Shown here: in pieces, positions 1 through 4,768 of the stretch | How the letters are laid out: the number at the start of each line of letters is the position of its first letter | How positions within the stretch are numbered: the stretch's first letter is position 1 | Assembly (NCBI GenBank): GCA_027023915.1 | Contig: JALVUB010000207.1 | Coordinates: 1 to 6,021, forward strand | DNA: 6,021 nucleotides | Direction of reading: 5' to 3' | DNA from: Sedimenticola sp. | GTDB lineage: Bacteria; Pseudomonadota; Gammaproteobacteria; Chromatiales; Chromatiaceae | Position numbers and translations under genes: made by a program | The notes under the pieces: generated by a model | What the model was told of the DNA's origin: nothing | The model's database searches: none | What the model saw: the letters and a program-made list of their open reading frames with translations, nothing else

Positions 1-2
1 TC

Positions 3-812
3 GACTTCACCCTGCTGGATGTGGGGCAGGGGTTGGCGGCGGTGGTGCGTACCCGACATCACCTGCTGGTGTACGACACGGGGCCTGGTTATCCGTCGGG
101 CTTCAATACCGGCAGCGCCGTGGTGGCCCCCTATCTGCGCCATCTTGGGGTTCGGCGGGTGGATTTGCTGGTATTGAGCCACGGCGACAAGGATCATGCC
201 GGCGGAGCGCCGGGGCTTCTCAAGCGGATGGAGGTGAGCAAAATCCTTGGGGGTGAGCCGGCAAGGCTGCATCTGGGGCGCCCGGTACAACCCTGCCGCG
301 CGGGCCAACATTGGCGGTGGGATGGGGTGCGGTTTGAGTTTCTATGGCCCTGGCGGGCCCAGCGCGGCAACAATGCTTCATGCGTGTTGCGCGTTTCAAC
401 CGGCCGGCGGGTGCTGCTCATCACCGGTGATCTTGAAGCCGATGCCGAGGCTCGCCTGGTTCGACGTTATCGCCAACGCCTGAGAAGCGAGCTGGTGCTG
501 GCCGGTCACCATGGCAGTTTGGGGTCGTCAAGCCTCGGGTTGGTCAAAGCCACCCGGCCTCGATGGGTGCTCTTTTCCGCCGGTTCGGGCAATCAGTGGC
601 GATTTCCTCGTCCGGCGATAGTCAGGCGTTGGCGCGCCGTGGGCGCGCGCACTTGTTCCACAGACAGAACAGGCGCGTTGGGTTTTCGGGTTTCCAGGCA
701 GGGTGTCCATCTGTTTCTGCTTCAGTCTCGGGACCATCGCCGTTACTGGCTGAGTGGGGGGCAACTGCCACCCGCTTGCAGTATGATTACCAGCTTGAAT
801 CGAGGAGGGTAG
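3..812 (+). CDS. comEC: ComEC/Rec2 DNA-uptake protein, C-terminal metallo-beta-lactamase domain (5' truncated by window edge)
   Basis: The frame is open from base 3, so this is the last 269 codons of a longer gene; a full ComEC is usually 700-800 residues with a central membrane competence domain, which lies outside the window. What remains is the C-terminal metallo-beta-lactamase-like domain. It has LDVGQG at the very start (fragment residues 5-10), SHGDKDHAGG (about 59-68, metal-ligand type HxDxDH), then NNASCVLRV, LLITGDLE and LAGHHGS, and finally SAGSGNQWRFP near the end, in the order usual for ComEC. In the family, ComEC forms the inner-membrane channel for single-stranded DNA in natural transformation, and this domain is proposed to degrade the non-transported strand. 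The stop lies six bases before the exbB start, so it probably heads or belongs to the same operon. Whether the host is competent cannot be judged from this fragment. Confidence 0.93.
   Translation, partial: DFTLLDVGQGLAAVVRTRHHLLVYDTGPGYPSGFNTGSAVVAPYLRHLGVRRVDLLVLSHGDKDHAGGAPGLLKRMEVSKILGGEPARLHLGRPVQPCRAGQHWRWDGVRFEFLWPWRAQRGNNASCVLRVSTGRRVLLITGDLEADAEARLVRRYRQRLRSELVLAGHHGSLGSSSLGLVKATRPRWVLFSAGSGNQWRFPRPAIVRRWRAVGARTCSTDRTGALGFRVSRQGVHLFLLQSRDHRRYWLSGGQLPPACSMITSLNRGG
802..809 (+). promoter_or_regulatory. Strong ribosome binding site for the GTG start of exbB
   Basis: GAGGAGGG lies inside the last codons of comEC, nine bases before the GTG at 819. It supports that non-ATG codon as the start of the ExbB-like protein rather than the in-frame ATG at 852, which would cut off the N-terminus just ahead of the first membrane segment. 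Confidence 0.7.
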
Positions 813-818
813 AAAACC

Positions 819-1433
819 GTGTTCGAACTCATCAAGGCAGGCGGGGTAATCATGTGGCCCATCATCATCTGCTCGGTGTTGGCCATGGCCATCACCCTTG
901 AGCGGCTTTGGGCCTACCGCAGGAAAAGAGTGGTGCCGGAACACCTTCTGCCGCAAATCTGGAAGCTCTACAAGAAGGGCAAGTTGGACCGGGAGCGTAT
1001 TCTCGCCATCCGGGAAAGCTCGCCCCTGGGGCGGATGCTCGCCACCGGCCTGGTCAACCTGGACAACTCCCGTGAAGTGATGAAGGAGGCCATCGAGGAA
1101 GAAGGGCGCCAGGTGGTTCACGGGCTGGAGCGCTATCTAAATGCTCTCGGCACCATAGCTTCCATTTCGCCGTTGTTGGGGCTGCTCGGCACCGTCATCG
1201 GCATGATTAAAGTGTTCACCGCCATAACCGCCGCTGGCGTTGGCAACCCGGCGGTTTTGGCCGGCGGCATTTCGGAGGCGCTTCTCACCACTGCCGCGGG
1301 TCTCACCGTGGCCATTCCCACGCTGATCGCGCACCGCTATCTCACCGGCCGCGTGGAAGAGCTGGCCATCGCCATGGAAGAACAGGCGATCAAGATGGTG
1401 GAGGTGCTTCACGGCGAGCGGGAGGAGTCATGA
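819..1433 (+). CDS. exbB: ExbB/TolQ/MotA-family proton channel protein
   Basis: This 204-residue inner-membrane protein is the stator-type subunit that, with ExbD, turns proton-motive force into work on a partner such as TonB or TolA. Three membrane segments are visible: about residues 9-30, 108-134 and 153-174, with a large charged cytoplasmic loop between the first two. The family signatures are SPLLGLLGTVIGMI (117-130) and GISEALLTTAAGLTVAIP (150-167). The GTG start is chosen because a strong Shine-Dalgarno sequence lies nine bases upstream and because the product then begins with the amphipathic FELIKAGG stretch usual for the family. The stop overlaps the exbD start by four bases (ATGA). 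No tonB or tolA is in view, so the partner is unknown. An ExbB/ExbD pair between comEC and lpxK is, from memory, also seen in Pseudomonas. TolQ is the alternative name, but the missing tolA/tolB context makes ExbB the safer call. Confidence 0.92.
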   Translation: MFELIKAGGVIMWPIIICSVLAMAITLERLWAYRRKRVVPEHLLPQIWKLYKKGKLDRERILAIRESSPLGRMLATGLVNLDNSREVMKEAIEEEGRQVVHGLERYLNALGTIASISPLLGLLGTVIGMIKVFTAITAAGVGNPAVLAGGISEALLTTAAGLTVAIPTLIAHRYLTGRVEELAIAMEEQAIKMVEVLHGEREES

Positions 1434-1855
1434 ACATTCGTCCCCAACGGCGGAAACGGACGGTGTTGGTGGATATGACGCCGCTTATCGATGTGGTGTT
1501 TCTGCTGCTGATCTTTTTCATGGTCTCCACCACCTTCGACAAGCAGACGCAGCTAAAGGTGGATCTGCCCCAGGTGTCCCAACAGAGGGAAAAAGAGAAG
1601 GATCAGAAGGCGATCGAAGTCGTGGTGGATCGTAACGGCCACTACTATCTCAATGACGAAGAGCTGGTGAAACATGATCGGCAGACCCTTCAACGGGCAT
1701 TGCGGAAAGCGGCTGGAGGCAGGCTGGATACGCCCATTCTCGTCACCAGCGACCGCAAGGCGCCTTTCCAGGCGGTGATTACGGTGATGGATGCCGCCGG
1801 TCGGTTGGGGATGGATCATCTCAGTTTTCTCACCAGGTTAGAGCAACAACCCTGA
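1430..1855 (+). CDS. exbD: ExbD/TolR-family biopolymer transport protein
   Basis: This is a 141-residue protein with a short basic cytoplasmic N-terminus (RPQRRKR), one membrane helix at about residues 17-35, and a periplasmic domain of about 100 residues, the standard ExbD/TolR layout and length. The helix carries LIDVVFLLLIFFM; its aspartate, D21, matches the conserved membrane aspartate that carries protons in this family. The periplasmic part ends in a segment (ILVTSDRKAPFQAVITVMDAAGRLG) typical of the ExbD fold. GGAGGAG sits just before the ATG, and the start overlaps the exbB stop by four bases, so the two subunits should be made together. Its own stop overlaps the lpxK start by one base. 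Confidence 0.93.
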   Translation: MNIRPQRRKRTVLVDMTPLIDVVFLLLIFFMVSTTFDKQTQLKVDLPQVSQQREKEKDQKAIEVVVDRNGHYYLNDEELVKHDRQTLQRALRKAAGGRLDTPILVTSDRKAPFQAVITVMDAAGRLGMDHLSFLTRLEQQP

Positions 1856-2844
1856 TGCTTGAACGGCTCTGGTACGGCCCATCCTGGCTTTCCGTTCCCC
1901 TGCTGCCGTTTTCCCTGTTGTACGGCACGGCCTTTCTGGTCAGGCGGTGGGCCTATCGACGCGGGCTGCGGAAGACCCACCATTTTCCGGTGCCGGTGAT
2001 CGTGGTTGGCAACATTACCGCTGGTGGCACCGGAAAGACACCATTGGTGATCTGGCTGGCGGAGCATCTCAAGAAACTCGGCTACCGGCCCGGTATCGTC
2101 TCCCGGGGCTATGGCGGCAAGGCCAGCCGCTGGCCCCAACAGGTGCGGCCTGACAGTGATCCCGTGGTGGTGGGTGACGAAGCGGTGCTGCTGGCGGGGC
2201 GCGCGCGATGTCCCATGTGTGTGGCGCCCGACCGCGTGGCGGCGGTGAAGGCGCTGTTGGAGCACACCGACTGCAATATCGTCATTTCAGATGACGGCTT
2301 GCAACATCTGGCCATGGGGCGGGATCTGGAAATTCTGGTGGTGGACGGCAGCCGTGGCCTGGGCAACGGTCGTCTCCTGCCCGCCGGGCCGCTGCGGGAG
2401 TCGGATTCACGGCTGGAGCAGGTGGATCTGGTGGTGAGCAACGGCCCCTGGTTGGAATGGGTGCCACGCATGAGCGTCACCGCCGCCCGGGTGCGGCCCC
2501 TGGCCGGCGGCGACCGGGTGCATGACCTGAGCGAGGCGGCGGGCCAGAAAGTGCATGCCGTGGCGGGAATCGGCAACCCCCAGCGGTTTTTCGACCTGCT
2601 TGCCGGACATGGCCTGGAGGTGGTCCCGCACCCTTTTTCGGATCATCATGTTTTCCACCCCCGCGATCTGGAATTCGAGCCCGATCTTCCGGTGGTGATG
2701 ACGGAAAAGGACGCGGTGAAATGCCGTCGCTTCGCTGGCAGAAACCATTGGTTCGTGGAGATCGATGTCACGCCCGACGAGAACTTCGTTCACCGACTCA
2801 ACCGGAAACTGAGGAGTCTGAAAAATGGACAAAAAGCTGCTTGA
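1855..2844 (+). CDS. lpxK: Tetraacyldisaccharide 4'-kinase (lipid A biosynthesis)
   Basis: LpxK uses ATP to phosphorylate the 4' position of the tetraacyldisaccharide 1-phosphate, giving lipid IVA, at the cytoplasmic face of the inner membrane. The 329-residue length is typical. A hydrophobic N-terminal stretch (about 10-30) fits the membrane-anchoring helix. VGNITAGGTGKTPLV (51-65) is the P-loop, followed by SRGYGGK (83-89), VGDEAVLLA (106-114) and SDDGLQH (145-151), whose aspartates match the catalytic/metal region. DGSRGLGNGRLLPAGPLRE is the usual following motif. The ATG overlaps the exbD stop by one base with no strong Shine-Dalgarno sequence, so translation is probably coupled. The last 20 bases overlap the Trm112-type gene. 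In enteric bacteria the flippase gene msbA directly precedes lpxK; here exbB/exbD stand in that place. Confidence 0.97.
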   Translation: MLERLWYGPSWLSVPLLPFSLLYGTAFLVRRWAYRRGLRKTHHFPVPVIVVGNITAGGTGKTPLVIWLAEHLKKLGYRPGIVSRGYGGKASRWPQQVRPDSDPVVVGDEAVLLAGRARCPMCVAPDRVAAVKALLEHTDCNIVISDDGLQHLAMGRDLEILVVDGSRGLGNGRLLPAGPLRESDSRLEQVDLVVSNGPWLEWVPRMSVTAARVRPLAGGDRVHDLSEAAGQKVHAVAGIGNPQRFFDLLAGHGLEVVPHPFSDHHVFHPRDLEFEPDLPVVMTEKDAVKCRRFAGRNHWFVEIDVTPDENFVHRLNRKLRSLKNGQKAA

Positions 2845-3004
2845 TATCCTGGTATGTCCCGTGTGCAAGGGCAAATTGATACACGACAAGGACCGCCAGG
2901 AGCTGGTCTGCAAGGCGTGCCGGCTGGCCTATCCCATCCGTGACGATATCCCGGTAATGCTTGAGGAAGAGGCGCGGCAACTGGAGCCGGAAGAGTACGC
3001 CTGA
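2825..3004 (+). CDS. Trm112 family small zinc-ribbon-like protein (YcaR type)
   Basis: This short gene of 59 codons is easily missed by length cut-offs. The product starts MDKKLLDILVCPVCKGKL and ends in an acidic tail. Four cysteines in two CxxC pairs (C11/C14 and C29/C32) suggest a small zinc-binding fold, and YPIRDDIPVML (36-46) is the hallmark of the Trm112/YcaR/UPF0434 family. Eukaryotic and archaeal Trm112 activates methyltransferases; the role of the bacterial single-domain versions is poorly known, though they are often encoded between lpxK and kdsB as here. GAGGAG eight bases before the ATG supports the start. It begins 20 bases inside the end of lpxK and its stop overlaps the kdsB start by one base (TGATG), so all three should be co-translated. 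Confidence 0.92.
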   Translation: MDKKLLDILVCPVCKGKLIHDKDRQELVCKACRLAYPIRDDIPVMLEEEARQLEPEEYA

Positions 3005-3771
3005 TGCGCATCGTCATCCCCGCCCGCTACGCCTCCACCCGCCTGCCGGGCAAGCCGCTGCGCGAGCTGGCGGGCAAGCCCATGTTGCGGCACGTCTGGG
3101 AGCGGGCACGGGCGGCCAACCCGCTGGAGGTGGTGGTGGCCACCGACGACGATCGCATCGCCCGCGCGGCGGAGGGTTTTGGTGCCCACGTCTGCATGAC
3201 CGACCCGGGCCACGCCAGTGGCACCGAGCGGATCGCCGAGGTGATTGAGGTGATGGGGTGGCCCGACGACGAGATCGTTGTCAACCTTCAGGGCGACGAG
3301 CCGCTGATGCCGCCCTCCCTGCTCACCCAGGTGGCGGAGGATCTGGCCACCCACGCCACCGCCGACGTGGCGACGCTCGCCGCCCACCTGGAGGCGCCGG
3401 ATCAGCTCTTTGACCCCGCCGTGGTCAAGGTGGTGCTCGACGGCAAGGGCTATGCCCTCTATTTCAGCCGCGCTCCCATTCCATGGGAACGGGATGGGAT
3501 GGCGTGGGGTGAAATTCCACCGCTGGAAGTGGCGCGTGGCCACCTGCGCCACATCGGCCTCTATGCCTACCGTGCCGGTTTCGTGCGCGAATATGTGAGC
3601 TGGCGGGCCAGCGAGCTGGAGCAGAAGGAGTCGCTGGAACAGTTGCGGGTGTTATGGCACGGGCGGCGCATCCATGTCTCCCTCGCCGCTGAGGTTCCTC
3701 CCGCCGGGGTGGACACGCCGGAAGACTTGGCTCGAGTGGCTACCTTACTCGGCGAGACTGCCGGCCAGTAG
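3004..3771 (+). CDS. kdsB: 3-deoxy-manno-octulosonate cytidylyltransferase (CMP-Kdo synthetase)
   Basis: KdsB activates Kdo with CTP to form CMP-Kdo, the donor for attaching Kdo to lipid A, in the cytoplasm. The 255-residue length is usual. Motifs in order are IPARYASTRLPGKPL (5-19, nucleotide binding), VVATDDDRI (44-52), SGTERIAEV (72-80), VNLQGDEPL (93-101), YFSRAPIPW (153-161), HIGLYAYR (183-190), SLEQLR (210-215) and GVDTPEDL (235-242). Every expected core motif is present, so the enzyme looks intact. GGAAGAG eight bases before the ATG is a good ribosome binding site and lies within the preceding gene. This is the last + strand gene of the envelope operon. No clear intrinsic terminator follows, and the next gene runs towards it and overlaps its 3' end by 27 bases. 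Confidence 0.97.
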   Translation: MRIVIPARYASTRLPGKPLRELAGKPMLRHVWERARAANPLEVVVATDDDRIARAAEGFGAHVCMTDPGHASGTERIAEVIEVMGWPDDEIVVNLQGDEPLMPPSLLTQVAEDLATHATADVATLAAHLEAPDQLFDPAVVKVVLDGKGYALYFSRAPIPWERDGMAWGEIPPLEVARGHLRHIGLYAYRAGFVREYVSWRASELEQKESLEQLRVLWHGRRIHVSLAAEVPPAGVDTPEDLARVATLLGETAGQ

Positions 3772-4011
3772 TTCCATCACCTGCGGCGAGTAGCTGTCGG
3801 GATCTTCCGGGTCGCTCAGCGGCAGGGTGACGCAGCGGTTGCAGCGGCGGGTTGCATTTCCATACTGATCGGCCTGGATGCGCCGTTCACGGGCCGCCTG
3901 TTCCGGCACGATTACCAGGGCGTCCTCGTCCCGCATCACCTCCACGATGATCCACGCTTGTCCGCGATAGCGGAACCTTTTGCCAATGAGTTTTGTCAAC
4001 TGGCTGTGCAT
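3745..4011 (-). CDS. Small conserved-looking protein of unknown function with a CxxC motif
   Basis: I do not recognise a named family. The proposed product is 88 residues: a basic N-terminal part with alternating hydrophobic residues (RFRYRGQAWIIVEVM, about 12-26), probably a small beta-sheet fold, then a central Arg-rich part with RRCNRC (C57 and C60) and an acidic tail with SDPEDPDSYSP. It looks soluble and cytoplasmic. The frame stays open upstream to 4254, but that extension runs through the hairpin block and gives a low-complexity, unlikely sequence, so I chose the ATG at 4011. No Shine-Dalgarno sequence is visible before it. A TATTAT box (4026 down to 4021 on this strand) close to the ATG could give a nearly leaderless transcript. 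It converges on kdsB with a 27-base overlap of coding sequence. Codon-like composition and the sensible hydrophobic pattern argue that it is real; function stays open. Confidence 0.7.
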   Translation of the reverse strand: MHSQLTKLIGKRFRYRGQAWIIVEVMRDEDALVIVPEQAARERRIQADQYGNATRRCNRCVTLPLSDPEDPDSYSPQVMELLAGSLAE

Positions 4012-4124
4012 ATCGGAAATATAATACAGCAGGCCATGTTGGGGAAATTGCCGAAGGCTTTTCCCGCTTCCCGCCGAAAGCGACAGGCAAAAGAAGGTCA
4101 GAGTTTTTCGGGCCTCTCTCATAA

Positions 4125-4278
4125 AGGAAGGTCTGAAAAATTCAGTCCTTCCTCCGGCACACGGATGTGCCGGCAAAATCAATGGCCCCAAGCCATTGAT
4201 TTTGGAGCAAGCCGCAAACCGTGTTTGCGGCGCGGCGAGCGCTGATAAAGCCATGGAAGGCTTTTATCAGCGCTTCCT
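4125..4278. repeat. Block of five consecutive hairpins with imperfect terminal inverted repeats
   Basis: Five inverted repeats follow one another, separated by no more than a few bases. (1) 4125-4137 pairs with 4141-4153, 13 positions with one T-T mismatch and an AAA loop. (2) 4154-4161 with 4166-4173, 8 perfect pairs and a CGGA loop. (3) 4174-4186 with 4192-4204, 13 perfect pairs and a five-base loop. (4) 4211-4219 with 4223-4231, 9 perfect pairs and a three-base loop. (5) 4238-4252 with 4259-4274, 15 pairs with one bulged T. The stems differ in sequence. The outer ends, AGGAAGGTCTGA at the left and TCAGCGCTTCCT at the right, are inverted copies at 10 of 12 positions. No direct target duplication is clear and there is no room for a transposase. 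It could be a dispersed structured repeat, a non-autonomous mobile element, or a set of transcription stops; no stem is followed by a T run outside itself, which argues against ordinary intrinsic terminators. With the 113 bases to its left (which hold only the possible promoter of the - strand gene), it fills the gene-free stretch 4012-4323. Confidence 0.85.
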
Positions 4279-4288
4279 AAAGATTTGT

Positions 4289-4317
4289 TTGACTACTGGA
4301 ATAGTATTCATTATCGT
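4289..4317 (+). promoter_or_regulatory. Candidate sigma-70 promoter for the copper-resistance genes
   Basis: TTGACT (4289-4294, five of six to the -35 consensus) is followed after 17 bases by TATCGT (4312-4317, four of six to the -10 consensus). It lies just right of the hairpin block and just left of the Cys/His-rich gene. The spacer holds a short perfect dyad, GAATAGTATTC (4299-4309), which might be an operator. Predicted from sequence alone; the weak -10 would suit activation by a regulator, but no known copper box is recognisable. Confidence 0.4.
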
Positions 4318-4323
4318 TTTCGC

Positions 4324-4665
4324 GTGATCCGGAGAAGCCGAAAGCCCGTTGCCCTGTTGCTGGCCCTGTTGCTGGCGCTTCTGCCATTGCAGGGGGCATT
4401 GGCCACCGCGTCCATGGCAACCATGCAGCCAGATCACCATCAGGGGATGGAAGCAGGCTTGCAGCAGTGTCATCAGTGTAACCAGCATGACTGCTGTAGC
4501 CATGGTGATTGTGATTTGCAGCACTGCGCGGCTTGCGTTGTCATTTCACTTCCGTCCGCCACTGGCATTGTTGTGGACTTTTCCTCCCTGCTTCCACGAG
4601 CCGGCTTATACCAGCCATTGCCTGATAATCCTCCATCTGATTTTCACCGCCCGCCCCGGGCCTGA
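4324..4665 (+). CDS. Small secreted Cys/His-rich putative metal-binding protein, CopL-like
   Basis: From the GTG at 4324 the product is 113 residues. It starts with a textbook signal peptide: basic RRSRKP, a run of Leu/Ala (LLLALLLALL), then a cleavage site after QGALA at about residue 27, so the mature protein should be periplasmic. The following segment is crowded with metal ligands: seven cysteines and six histidines within about 35 residues, including DHH, QCHQC, HDCCSH and QHCAAC. The end is proline-rich with RPPRA. Small proteins of this kind, annotated CopL or DUF2946-like, often precede copA; in Xanthomonas copL is needed for copper-induced expression of copAB. The adjacent copA here, 103 bases downstream in the same direction, fits that role. 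The frame is also open from a TTG at 4285, adding 13 residues, but that start falls before the predicted promoter. Neither start has a good ribosome binding site. The family assignment rests on composition and context. Confidence 0.75.
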   Translation: MIRRSRKPVALLLALLLALLPLQGALATASMATMQPDHHQGMEAGLQQCHQCNQHDCCSHGDCDLQHCAACVVISLPSATGIVVDFSSLLPRAGLYQPLPDNPPSDFHRPPRA

Positions 4666-4768
4666 TTCCCTGCTGTTTCGTCCCTTCGGGGGCGTTTCCA
4701 ACTCCTGATGAACTTCCGTTCTCCGGCGGGGCCGCGCGCCTTGCCGAACAGCAGAGGAATCGAGTTTC

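Noticed and set aside
528..1121. 197-codon - strand frame across the comEC/exbB junction
   Set aside because: It runs antisense to two well-supported genes and shows only composition-driven residues.
3978..3999. Consensus-like TTGACA on the - strand (3999 down to 3994) as a promoter
   Set aside because: It lies inside the coding part of the small - strand gene, and no -10 box follows at a suitable distance.
3958..4245. 95-codon + strand frame opposite the small unknown gene
   Set aside because: It is antisense to a better candidate, crosses the hairpin block, lacks a ribosome binding site and gives a low-complexity basic product.
4012..4254. N-terminal extension of the - strand gene to an ATG at 4254 (169 residues in total)
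   Set aside because: The added 81 residues are encoded largely by the hairpin block and look unlike a protein domain. The sensible fold pattern begins at the ATG at 4011.
4125..4278. CRISPR array or intrinsic terminator cluster as an explanation for the hairpins
   Set aside because: There is no repeated unit with spacers of constant length, and the stems differ from one another. No stem is followed by a T run beyond its own arm.
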